Origin: Candidatus Staskawiczbacteria bacterium RIFOXYC1_FULL_38_18
GTDB lineage: Bacteria; Patescibacteriota; Minisyncoccia; Minisyncoccales; Staskawiczbacteraceae
Direction of reading: 5' to 3'
DNA: 36,122 nucleotides
Assembly (NCBI GenBank): GCA_001822095.1
Contig: MHPP01000014.1
Coordinates: 75,654 to 111,775, forward strand
Part shown: positions 23,247-30,215 of the stretch, in pieces
Position numbering within the stretch: position 1 is the stretch's first letter
Layout of the letters: every line of letters starts with the position of its first letter
Notes under the pieces: model-generated
What the model saw: the letters and a program-made list of their open reading frames with translations, nothing else
Told to the model about the DNA's origin: nothing
The model's database searches: none
Translations under genes and position numbers: made by a program

Positions 23247-25820
23247 TTATGCTGGCGCGGGATTATTAATAATAAGCTCAAGCGTTTCGGGATTAATTTC
23301 TATTCTGTCCCCCTTTTTAATTTGGTCGGAAATTAAACCTTGCGCTATCACATTTTCTATTTTATCCTGCACCACCCTTCTCATTTCTCTGGCGCCAAAT
23401 TCCGGCTTATAGGACAGCTCAACAATTTTTTCTTCTAATGGTTCGTAAAATTCAAAATCGATTTCTTTTTCTTTAAGGCTTTTTTGCAGGCTTTGCAGGG
23501 TCAGCTGGGCAATTTTCATTAAATTATCTTTTGTTAACGGATGAAAAACCACCACAGCGTCAAAGCGGTTTATAAATTCCGGCCTGAATGTATTTTTTTC
23601 AAATAAAAAGCCCAGTAACTTGTCCTTATCTATTTTCTCCCCCGCCTCAACCTGTTTAAAGATAACACTTGCAGCGGCATTGGATGTGCATATAATTATT
23701 GTATTTGTGAAAACAATTTTCCTGCCCTGCCCGTCTGTTATATGCCCCTCGTCTAAAACCTGTAAAAATAAATTTAAAATATCAGGATGCGCCTTTTCAA
23801 TTTCATCAAGCAAAACCAAGGAAAATGGCGTTTCTCTTACCGGGGTTGTCAGAAGTCCCTGCATTTCAACCGGAGACGAGGCCCCAATTAATCTTGGAAT
23901 ATCCGAAATTGCTTGGAATTCAGACATGTCAATTCTTATCATTTTTTCGGCTTGCCCTGAGCCCGTCGAAGGGCCAAAATAAATTTGCGCCAAGGCTTTT
24001 GCTGTTTCTGTTTTTCCAACGCCAGTGGGCCCCATAAATAAAAATGTTCCCATTGGCCTTGTCTTTGATCCTATGCCCGCCCTTGCCCTTCTCATGGCTA
24101 CAGCAATGCCCGTAACCGCCTCTTCCTGGTTTACAATTCTTTGATGGATTAAATTTTCAAGATTCATTAAAACCTCTTTTTCCTTGACTTCCATTTTCCC
24201 CACGGGAATTTCTGTTTTTTTAGACATTATTTCAGCAATATGATGGGGTAAAACAATTTTTTCTTTTAGCGACTGCACATAAACAACCGCCTCGTTTAAA
24301 ATATCAAGGGCCTTTTTAGGAAAAGGCAGGCTTGGCATATACCTGCCTGTTAGATTAACAATTTCCCTTATGGACGGATATAAAATAAATATTTTATTTT
24401 TGTATTCTAAATCTAGCGAAGTATTTTGTAAAATTTTTATTGCCTCTATTTCGTTAACCGCGCTTACTTCTATTTTCCTGAAAAATTCAACAAAGGACGG
24501 GTTTTGCTCCAAATTTTTGTGCAGGCCATCTTGCGAGGTTATGCCAACAAACTGAAATTCGGGGATTGCAAGGTATTTTGTCAAAATCGCCGATATGTCA
24601 ACCTGCCCTGGTTTGTGATCTTTTAGTCCTACAAAATTCTCCAGCTGGTCAATAACTAAAATCACATTCCCCGACAAAATAACTTCCGAAAAAATCCTGT
24701 CCAATACTGCCTCCAGCCTTTCAGGATCCTGTATTGTTGCTGATAGGGCAACAACATCAAGTTCAACCACTCTCTTTCCATTTAACTCTAGCAGTGTTTG
24801 CCCCAAATAACACTTTTGGGCAAGCGCCTGTATTATCCCTTTTCTGCCCGTGCCCGATTCGCCAACTAATAATGCGTTGGCCAAATCAGACTTTGCCAAC
24901 GTAACCTGCAATTCTTCTATTTCCTTTTCGTGGCCAACAATTTCCTTAAAAGCCCATTTGCTTACAACTCTTCTCCAGTCAATTGAAAATTTGTCCAAAG
25001 TAACAGTATACCCCGAAGCCAAGTCCCTTCCAAAGGCGCCCCGCCTGGCTAGGTTTTCTGGAGTCCAAAATTCCTTGCTTCTCCTAAAAGAGTCTTCCGC
25101 AGAATTCAACCACGAAGCAAGATTTTCCACGTCCTCTTTTTTCAGGTCATAATCCATTAGAACTTTTTTAAAAAATTCATCGGATTTTGCCAGCCCAACG
25201 AGCAGTTCTTTTTCTCCAATTGTCCTGTGTTTTTGCCCTGCAGAAAAAAACAGCGCTTCTTTTATTGTTTTTTCCCAGCCCTCCAAGAAATAAGCCTCCG
25301 AACTGTTTTCCTTCGGGATTTTTTCTAAATAATTTTTAATATCATCCTGGAGTTTTTTGATATTTATGCCCAGCCGGCAACATAAAATTGGAGTTTCTTT
25401 GCCATGCCTCACGGCCGAATATAAAAGCGCGGTTGAATTATTTCTTATTTTCTTCTTCCTGCACAACGCCGCGGAATGTTGGGCAATTTTGGCAGCCTCA
25501 AAGTTTAGCAATTCCGCCAGATTATATTTTTCCGGGTCTAAAATTGCGTCACTTAATTTTATACTAAGCTCAGGTTTTTTTATTTTTAAATTTAAAAATA
25601 AATCAAAATTATAAAAAAGAAAATAAAAACTCAAAGAAAAAACGATCACGCGCGTCGCCGTGCCACTGTTTACTGCCCCCCATAAGGAAAAAATAATTAA
25701 ACAAAGCGATATTATAAATAAAATCCAGGACAAAACGCTTAGAATTTTAGCAAACCTGAAAAAAAAGATTTTTTCTCTTTTTAATGCGCGGTAAATTGCT
25801 GTTTCTGCCAAATTAAACAT
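23247..25820 (-). CDS. membrane-anchored ClpC-like AAA+ ATPase with degenerate D1
   Basis: An 857-residue Clp/Hsp100-type protein. The N-terminus has two membrane helices (about 20-45 and 55-72, ATG numbering), then Clp-N-like helical repeats (about 115-230) and two AAA+ modules. D1 is degenerate: Walker A is GESGTGRKG, with Arg326-Lys327 replacing KT, and Walker B is VIDQ with Gln392 replacing Glu. D2 is intact: GPTGVGKTE (Lys603), LLDEIEKAH, and FRPEFINRFD with sensor residues. A PSTGSGQ insert follows D2 Walker A. The ATG at 25820 overlaps the upstream membrane-protein gene by 8 nt; the track's TTG (25841) is less likely. Probably unfolds membrane-proximal substrates, possibly with ClpP; not shown here. 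Confidence 0.88.
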   Translation of the reverse strand: MFNLAETAIYRALKREKIFFFRFAKILSVLSWILFIISLCLIIFSLWGAVNSGTATRVIVFSLSFYFLFYNFDLFLNLKIKKPELSIKLSDAILDPEKYNLAELLNFEAAKIAQHSAALCRKKKIRNNSTALLYSAVRHGKETPILCCRLGINIKKLQDDIKNYLEKIPKENSSEAYFLEGWEKTIKEALFFSAGQKHRTIGEKELLVGLAKSDEFFKKVLMDYDLKKEDVENLASWLNSAEDSFRRSKEFWTPENLARRGAFGRDLASGYTVTLDKFSIDWRRVVSKWAFKEIVGHEKEIEELQVTLAKSDLANALLVGESGTGRKGIIQALAQKCYLGQTLLELNGKRVVELDVVALSATIQDPERLEAVLDRIFSEVILSGNVILVIDQLENFVGLKDHKPGQVDISAILTKYLAIPEFQFVGITSQDGLHKNLEQNPSFVEFFRKIEVSAVNEIEAIKILQNTSLDLEYKNKIFILYPSIREIVNLTGRYMPSLPFPKKALDILNEAVVYVQSLKEKIVLPHHIAEIMSKKTEIPVGKMEVKEKEVLMNLENLIHQRIVNQEEAVTGIAVAMRRARAGIGSKTRPMGTFLFMGPTGVGKTETAKALAQIYFGPSTGSGQAEKMIRIDMSEFQAISDIPRLIGASSPVEMQGLLTTPVRETPFSLVLLDEIEKAHPDILNLFLQVLDEGHITDGQGRKIVFTNTIIICTSNAAASVIFKQVEAGEKIDKDKLLGFLFEKNTFRPEFINRFDAVVVFHPLTKDNLMKIAQLTLQSLQKSLKEKEIDFEFYEPLEEKIVELSYKPEFGAREMRRVVQDKIENVIAQGLISDQIKKGDRIEINPETLELIINNPAPA
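23953..23973 (-). repeat. PSTxSGQ repeat copy 5 (in Clp-type ATPase)
   Basis: Coding-strand CCCTTCGACGGGCTCAGGGC then A; encodes PSTGSGQA between IYFG and KMIRIDMSEF, where ClpC proteins have a shorter acidic loop. Confidence 0.9.
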
Positions 25821-26199
25821 ATAGGGTAAATATAAGCCCAATGATTACTAAAAACGGCATAAAAATCCAGCCCAATAAGATCACTGCTCCGGCAGTTAAA
25901 ACAAAAATTTGAAAAACAAATCCAAATATTATTAAAAAAATCCTTATTACCGATCCCAAGAATCTGGAAAAAATATTTGAGATAAACGTGTTTAAAATTT
26001 CAACAACGTCAAACCCTTTGGGGTATCTCCAATTATACCTTCGCCATGGCGCAAAAAAGGTTTTCAGCAATAAAATAAACGAGAAATAATTTGTCGCAAA
26101 CATCAAATAATTTTTCCAAACTAAAATCAAAAACTTTGGCATTTCAAAAAAATGCCAAAAAATCCATAGGGAAATAATATTTTGGTTATTGCTTACCAT
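25813..26199 (-). CDS. small membrane protein of the Clp operon
   Basis: A 128-residue protein with about four hydrophobic segments and the motif KTFFAPWRRYNWRYPKGFD in a cytoplasmic or external loop. I do not recognise a named family. It overlaps the next gene upstream by 14 nt and the Clp ATPase by 8 nt, so the three are surely co-transcribed and likely coupled. A membrane partner of the ATPase is a reasonable inference from this. Confidence 0.75.
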   Translation of the reverse strand: MVSNNQNIISLWIFWHFFEMPKFLILVWKNYLMFATNYFSFILLLKTFFAPWRRYNWRYPKGFDVVEILNTFISNIFSRFLGSVIRIFLIIFGFVFQIFVLTAGAVILLGWIFMPFLVIIGLIFTLYV

Positions 26200-26524
26200 T
26201 TACTAATTTTACACCAATTCCCGATATTACGCCACCGCCCAAAATTAAAATGCCGGCAAATATTGACCATGCTCCCAAATTTAAAATCTTGGTTATTGAT
26301 TCTGGCGATATAATTTGGTTAAGCTGCGTTTTCACGGCTTCATTAATCATTGCCTGCGAGTCTTGAGCGCCTCCACTTTTCTGCTGAATCGGAGCTGGAA
26401 CAATAAAAACCAGCGGAACCGAATCCTTGGCTGTAAAAATACTATAGCTTTGCCACATCGCCCCAAAAATAATTATAAGCCCTATTATCAGCAAAGCATA
26501 ACCTAAAATTTTATTTGCAATCAT
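26186..26524 (-). CDS. two-helix membrane protein of the Clp operon
   Basis: A 112-residue protein with a membrane helix at each end (about 5-25 and 84-106) and a soluble loop of about 55 residues between. No named family. No SD. It begins 5 nt after the 134-aa gene and overlaps the next gene by 14 nt. Confidence 0.72.
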   Translation of the reverse strand: MIANKILGYALLIIGLIIIFGAMWQSYSIFTAKDSVPLVFIVPAPIQQKSGGAQDSQAMINEAVKTQLNQIISPESITKILNLGAWSIFAGILILGGGVISGIGVKLVNGKQ

Positions 26525-26529
26525 ATTTT

Positions 26530-26934
26530 TTAAATATAAATATTATTTTCCAATTCCTGACGGATATCTTCTGGAATTGGAGTTTCTTCCCCAGGCTTTG
26601 TAACGCCCGGATACCGCCAAGCTGAAATTATTTTTCTTGCCTGCCCTGAGTCCGTCGAAGGGTGTTCTCCCTGTCTTTTTATATCTTTATACATTATCCA
26701 AATTTCCCCCGGGGCGGGCGCAGGTTTTTGCCAAACGCCCTTTATTAGGGGTTTAGTCTTATTTACAAATTTTTTATTAGTGCGCATCACGGCTATCAGC
26801 CCGGGCACGATTGCTTTTTCTTTTCTTTCCGGCTTCCGTAAAATTTGTAAAAGTTTTGACACAGACAAACCATACTGCTTCATTTTTATTTTAGAGTGAT
26901 CTGTCCAAACAATTTTTCTAAAAACTGGCGCCAT
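26530..26934 (-). CDS. small soluble protein, possibly RelE/DUF4258-like
   Basis: A 134-residue protein. WTDHSKIKMKQYGLSVSKLL followed by GLIAVMRTNKKF, IWIMYKD and RKIISAWRYPG is the pattern of small DUF4258/RelE-like folds (helix with H-x-x-x-x-M, then sheet), but the match is by eye only. No antitoxin gene is paired with it, so a toxin role is not supported. It carries a PSTDSGQ insert. It is the first gene of the Clp operon; a possible TATAAA lies in the short gap before it. Confidence 0.6.
   Translation of the reverse strand: MAPVFRKIVWTDHSKIKMKQYGLSVSKLLQILRKPERKEKAIVPGLIAVMRTNKKFVNKTKPLIKGVWQKPAPAPGEIWIMYKDIKRQGEHPSTDSGQARKIISAWRYPGVTKPGEETPIPEDIRQELENNIYI
26642..26662 (-). repeat. PSTxSGQ repeat copy 6 (in 134-aa gene)
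   Basis: Coding-strand CACCCTTCGACGGACTCAGG then G; encodes PSTDSGQA before the IISAWRYPG strand. Confidence 0.9.
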
Positions 26935-26971
26935 AAATAACTTTATATCATTTTATAACAAACCAGAAAAA

Positions 26972-26994
26972 ATAAAAAGCCCGCTAATGCGAGC
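26972..26994 (-). terminator. terminator overlapping the end of the 103-aa gene
   Basis: Minus strand GCTCGC-ATTA-GCGGGC (one G-U pair) followed by TTTTTATTTTTT. The stop codon TAG (26984-26986) sits inside the loop and 3' arm. Confidence 0.8.
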
Positions 26995-27295
26995 CCCTAA
27001 ACAATTGCCTGGCAAGAAGCGAGACCATTTCTTCTGCGCACTCAATCGCATACCTGCGGAGAGGAAAAAAGATTCCTCGGCGCCTCACTCCGCTCTCAAA
27101 TTTTTGAGGCGGATGCTCAAGGGCAACCCAACCTTCAAAATCATCAACGTCATACATGCATCCTGGCATAACTCTGCTTACCCAAATGGGCTTAGCCTCA
27201 AAAGCAAGAAAAAACACCACTCTCCCGTCATCAAAATCTGTTCTGTCAATTACGGGTTTTGCCAATCCAGGAATCACTATTATGTTTCCTGCCAT
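26984..27295 (-). CDS. 103-aa orphan, GC-rich, downstream of tRNA-Val
   Basis: The track start (27370) lies inside tRNA-Val and is wrong. The ATG at 27295 has AGGAGG five bases upstream and gives 103 residues, MAGNIIVIPGLAKPVIDRTD onward. The protein is soluble, with a beta-rich first half (VVFFLAFEAKPIWVSRVMPG) and a C-terminal helix (YAIECAEEMVSLLARQL). Unrecognised. It starts 39 nt after the tRNA, has no obvious promoter of its own and is probably co-transcribed with the tRNA. Confidence 0.75.
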   Translation of the reverse strand: MAGNIIVIPGLAKPVIDRTDFDDGRVVFFLAFEAKPIWVSRVMPGCMYDVDDFEGWVALEHPPQKFESGVRRRGIFFPLRRYAIECAEEMVSLLARQLFRGSH

Positions 27296-27334
27296 AACAA
27301 CCTCCTTGCCTGTGGTGTAAAAGAACAAAATTTG

Positions 27335-27406
27335 TGGGCGGTACAGGATTCGAACCTGTGGCCACTGCAATGTGAATGCAGTGCTCTACCGCTGAGCTAA
27401 CCGCCC
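27335..27406 (-). tRNA. tRNA-Val (CAC)
   Basis: Minus strand: acceptor GGGCGGT/ACCGCCC, D-arm TAGCTCAGCGGTAGAGC, anticodon loop TTCACAT with CAC, T-loop TTCGAAT, discriminator A. CCA is not encoded (CAA follows). Sits between the rplL terminator and the 103-aa gene. Confidence 0.96.
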
Positions 27407-27441
27407 ATATTTATTTAATAATATTATCATCTTTTGCAACG

Positions 27442-27466
27442 AAAAACAGGGCTTCACCCTGTTTTT
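27442..27466 (-). terminator. intrinsic terminator of rplJ-rplL
   Basis: Minus strand AAAAACAGGG-TGAAG-CCCTGTTTTT; 10-bp stem with its own T-run, just after the rplL stop. Confidence 0.92.
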
Positions 27467-27473
27467 CGGGAAA

Positions 27474-27881
27474 TTATTTTATTTCCACTTTAGCGCCGGC
27501 TGTTGCAAATTTCTTTGCAATTTCATCGGCCTCTTCTTTCTTTACGCCCTCTTTTACCAATTGGGCTGTTCCAGCTGCGGCTGCGTCAACCAAATCTTTT
27601 GATTCTTTCAATCCTTTGGCTGTAACATCCCTCACAACCTTGATAACCTCAATTTTCTGGGTTCCAACCTCCTTTAATTCAACATTAAAGGCTGTTTTTT
27701 CCTCAACCGGTCCGGCTGCAGCTACTGCAACGGCTACCGGAGCTGCTGCAGAAACACCAAATTTGTTTTCCAAAACTTTCACCAATTCCGCCAATTCAAC
27801 AATTGGAAGCGCTTCTATTTCAGAAACTAATTTCTGAAATTTTTCTGGAACCTGTACGTCTGTTTTTGTTTCGTCTGCCAT
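27474..27881 (-). CDS. rplL: 50S ribosomal protein L7/L12
   Basis: A 135-residue L7/L12: N-terminal dimerisation helices ([29 protein letters not shown]), an Ala/Pro/Val hinge and the C-terminal domain [37 protein letters not shown]. It forms the stalk that binds translation GTPases. ATG without SD. Separated from rplJ by 76 bp with tandem repeats; followed by a strong terminator. Confidence 0.98.
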   Translation of the reverse strand: MADETKTDVQVPEKFQKLVSEIEALPIVELAELVKVLENKFGVSAAAPVAVAVAAAGPVEEKTAFNVELKEVGTQKIEVIKVVRDVTAKGLKESKDLVDAAAAGTAQLVKEGVKKEEADEIAKKFATAGAKVEIK

Positions 27882-27926
27882 TTTATTAGGTATTAGGGTT
27901 TAGGTGCTAGGGTTTAGTAATTTGAC

Positions 27927-27954
27927 TATACCCTATACGCTATACCCTATACGC
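27927..27954. repeat. two tandem 14-bp repeats between rplJ and rplL
   Basis: TATACCCTATACGC occurs twice head to tail. Next to it (27887-27917) TTAGGGTTTAGG-like units occur. The 76-bp gap holds nothing else. Confidence 0.9.
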
Positions 27955-27957
27955 TTT

Positions 27958-28455
27958 TTAAATTTTGCTTTCTCTTATTTTATCCAAAACTCTCACAAAA
28001 CCTGATACCGGGCTGTAAATAGACCCTACCAATCTTCCAAGCAATTCATTTCTTGTTGGTATTGCTGCTAATTCCAGCACTCTCGCCTTCTCAATAAATC
28101 TGTTTTCGAAGATACCTCCTAGAATCTTGAAATTTTCCTGTGTTTTTGCAAATGTGTTTGCAATTCTTGCAGGAGCAATTTCATCTTCAATTCCAAAAAC
28201 CAATGCTAATTGCCCTGGAATTGATGACTTAATTTTGTTCCAAAAAGAAATGTTTGACTGCCCAAAGGCAATTCTTACCAATGTTTTCTTGGCAATTTTT
28301 AAATTACATCCTGCTTCTTTTAAGGATTTTCTCAAGGAAAACATTTCCTTTGAAGGAACTTTTGAGAAATCAACAAAAACCATTGATTTTTGTTGTGCAA
28401 TTTTCTCCTTAACGCTTTCTACTTGCTTTGTTTTTTGCTCTTTTGTAAGTGCCAT
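27958..28455 (-). CDS. rplJ: 50S ribosomal protein L10
   Basis: A 165-residue L10: ALTKEQKTKQVESVKEKIAQ at the start, SMVFVDFSKVPSKEMFSLRKSLKEAGCNLKIAKKTLVRIA, and the helical C-terminus that binds L7/L12 dimers. It anchors the stalk to 23S rRNA. ATG without SD, in an AT-rich tract. It is preceded by an L10-leader structure and attenuator, so it likely controls its own operon. Confidence 0.97.
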   Translation of the reverse strand: MALTKEQKTKQVESVKEKIAQQKSMVFVDFSKVPSKEMFSLRKSLKEAGCNLKIAKKTLVRIAFGQSNISFWNKIKSSIPGQLALVFGIEDEIAPARIANTFAKTQENFKILGGIFENRFIEKARVLELAAIPTRNELLGRLVGSIYSPVSGFVRVLDKIRESKI

Positions 28456-28508
28456 ATACGCGAATTTTTAATTTTTAATTTCCAATTTTAAATAAATAAG
28501 TATATTTA

Positions 28509-28534
28509 TAAAAAAACTGCGGTTTTAGCCACAG
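28509..28534 (-). terminator. attenuator hairpin in the rplJ leader
   Basis: Minus strand CTGTGG-CTAAAA-CCGCAG followed by seven T, between the L10 leader aptamer and rplJ. A premature terminator fits leader-mediated control. Confidence 0.75.
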
Positions 28535-28571
28535 ATTCGACAGAAACAAAAAATACATAAGGATATTCTTC

Positions 28572-28615
28572 GCCTCGATGGGACTTCTTCCTTGCGGACG
28601 CCCATTGTCTGCGGC
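28572..28615 (-). ncRNA. ribosomal protein L10 leader
   Basis: Minus strand begins GCCGCAGACAATGGGCG and ends TCCCATCGAGGC. GCC/GGC, an asymmetric AGACA/CGA internal loop, ATGGG/CCCAT and a TCC-GCAA-GGA tip reproduce the L10 leader plan, the L10(L12)4 binding site with a kink-turn-like loop. Located between a good promoter and rplJ. Confidence 0.82.
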
Positions 28616-28632
28616 TTTTAAATTATATTAAT

Positions 28633-28661
28633 ATCTTAATCTATAAACCCAATCCTGTCAA
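28633..28661 (-). promoter_or_regulatory. promoter of rplJ-rplL
   Basis: Minus strand TTGACA (28656-28661), 17 bp, TAAGAT (28633-28638). It lies just after the mltG stop and about 18 bp before the L10 leader. Confidence 0.82.
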
Positions 28662-28671
28662 TAGTTTGCCA

Positions 28672-29694
28672 TTATTCCAAGTATAATGCTTTGGCGGTTT
28701 GGTGTTCCTCAAAAGTTGCGCTAAAATATGTTTTTCCGTTGGATAAATAATATAAATATGCTGTTTTTGTTGGATAAATAGCAGCCATAATTGAATTCAT
28801 GCCCGGATTTGAAATCGGCCCCTTTGGAAGCCCGTAATATTTATAGGTGTTATAGGGCGAATCTATTTTAGTGTCGCTAATTCGGGCCGCCGGGTCAGAC
28901 TTTCCTGTAATATAGTTTATTGTAGCATCTAATTGCAAGGGCATTCCAATTTCAATTCTTTTCCACAAAATCCCCGAAACAATTTTTTTATCGCTCATTA
29001 TTCTCACTTCTTTTTCAATCATTGAAGCCATAGTCACAATATCAAAAATAGATTTCTTTTGTTTTGCAATTTCAGCCCTAAGTTCGGGCGTTAATTTTTT
29101 TCCAAAATTCGCCAGAATTGCTCCAATAACCTCTTGGCACGCCTCCCCCTCGGCAAATTCATAAGTGTCTGGGAAAAGATAGCCCTCTAAATCCAAATTT
29201 TTGGGTTTATCCTTTAAAAAATCAAATTCAGCACTGTAATCATTTTTTACCAAGGCAAAAAATTCATCTTTTTTGCAGACGCTTTTTTCCTCCAAATATT
29301 TTGCAATATCCTGCTTATCCCAGCCCTCTAAAATTGTAACTTTGTTTTTAACCACGTCCCCTGAAGCCATTTTTTTTACCATTTGGTAAACAGACATTCT
29401 TGGAGAAAGATTATATTTTCCTGCCTGTAAAGAGGAGTGCTGAAAAGACGCAACAACGTAAAACCTGAAAAAGTAATTACTTCTTATCAGCTTTAATTTC
29501 TCCAAATCTTTTGCTATTTCATCGTCCCCAAAACCTTTGGGAGCCGTATATGTTATTGTTTCACGGGAAAAAGGATTTATTGGAACATATATTTCAAAAC
29601 ATAAAAACAAAAACACCGCCAAGGCAATTATGCCCGCTATTGTTGTAAATTTTTTAAAACCTTCCGGGCTTATTTTAGAAAAATCCTTTCTCAT
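28672..29694 (-). CDS. mltG: endolytic transglycosylase MltG (YceG-like)
   Basis: A 340-residue membrane-anchored lytic transglycosylase that cuts nascent glycan strands. N-terminal membrane helix (about 17-37), LysM-like region (YTAPKGFGDDEIAKDLE), then the catalytic domain with LEGYLFPDTYEF, the MASMIEKEV helix carrying the catalytic Glu, LQLDATINYITG and SPYNTYKYYGLPKGPISNPG. Length is normal. Its ATG overlaps the stop of the winged-helix gene (ATGA). Confidence 0.95.
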   Translation of the reverse strand: MRKDFSKISPEGFKKFTTIAGIIALAVFLFLCFEIYVPINPFSRETITYTAPKGFGDDEIAKDLEKLKLIRSNYFFRFYVVASFQHSSLQAGKYNLSPRMSVYQMVKKMASGDVVKNKVTILEGWDKQDIAKYLEEKSVCKKDEFFALVKNDYSAEFDFLKDKPKNLDLEGYLFPDTYEFAEGEACQEVIGAILANFGKKLTPELRAEIAKQKKSIFDIVTMASMIEKEVRIMSDKKIVSGILWKRIEIGMPLQLDATINYITGKSDPAARISDTKIDSPYNTYKYYGLPKGPISNPGMNSIMAAIYPTKTAYLYYLSNGKTYFSATFEEHQTAKALYLE

Positions 29695-30011
29695 AGTAGT
29701 TTTCCTTGTCTTAATGATTTTGCAACCTCAAGGGCTTTTTCCTCACCCGTTTTTGTAAGTATAAAATAATTTTTAGAGTCGCCTATTATCAGTTTTTCAC
29801 TTCTTAATGCCCGCAACGGCCTGTCCAGTTTTCTTGAATCGGGCCAAATGGGATACCTTGAAAATTTTAAAGTGTCGGGAAATAAAGTAAAACACTCCTT
29901 AACCAATCTTTCAAAACTGCACTGCTCTGAATTTAAAACTATTGAGTGTATGCAAAATAAAATCAAATCGTTTACTGAGAAATTCGCAATTTTAGTTGAA
30001 TTTTTCTGCAT
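29691..30011 (-). CDS. winged-helix protein directly after tRNA-Trp
   Basis: A 106-residue protein with a winged-helix look: helix-helix (SFERLVKECFTLFP), then RKLDRPLRALRSEKLI and the wing GDSKNYFILTKTGEEKALEVAKSL. LTxxGxxxA is the usual end of such domains. Function unknown. Its ATG lies 9 nt after the encoded CCA of tRNA-Trp, with no room for a promoter or leader, so it must be made from the tRNA transcript. Overlaps mltG by 4 nt. Confidence 0.75.
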   Translation of the reverse strand: MQKNSTKIANFSVNDLILFCIHSIVLNSEQCSFERLVKECFTLFPDTLKFSRYPIWPDSRKLDRPLRALRSEKLIIGDSKNYFILTKTGEEKALEVAKSLRQGKLL

Positions 30012-30020
30012 CTATTTGCC

Positions 30021-30094
30021 TGGCAGGGGCGCTGGGAATCGAACCCAGACCAAGGGTTTTGGAGACCCTTATGATACCATTTCACCACGCCCCT
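30021..30094 (-). tRNA. tRNA-Trp (CCA)
   Basis: Minus strand: acceptor AGGGGCG/CGCCCCT, anticodon loop CTCCAAA with CCA, T-loop TTCGATT, discriminator G, and CCA encoded at 30023-30021. Heads the winged-helix-mltG transcript. Confidence 0.96.
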
Positions 30095-30152
30095 ATCTTT
30101 TTATAATAATACCATAAAAAAAGCATTTATCAAGAAAAAAATATTTAACATG

Positions 30153-30182
30153 ATATTAAGTCGCTTTAGCTTAACTTAATAT
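30153..30182. repeat. inverted repeat upstream of the polysaccharide deacetylase
   Basis: ATATTAAGT (30153-30161) and ACTTAATAT (30174-30182) around a 12-nt spacer. 34 bp before the ATG; could be an operator. No clear promoter boxes were found beside it. Confidence 0.6.
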
Positions 30183-30215
30183 TACCTAGTAAAAAAGTAA
30201 TAAGAAAATAATTTT

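Noticed and set aside
22987-23336. Plus-strand ORF 23070..23336 opposite the 73-aa gene
   Set aside because: It runs through the end of the Clp ATPase gene in antisense and has no SD or promoter; the terminator geometry supports the minus-strand gene.
26530-26934. Toxin of a toxin-antitoxin pair
   Set aside because: Weak RelE/DUF4258-like resemblance only; no antitoxin-like partner, and the gene leads an operon of membrane proteins and the Clp ATPase.
27296-27370. N-terminal extension of the 103-aa protein in the ORF track
   Set aside because: It is read from tRNA-Val and its trailer; the ATG at 27295 has a perfect SD.
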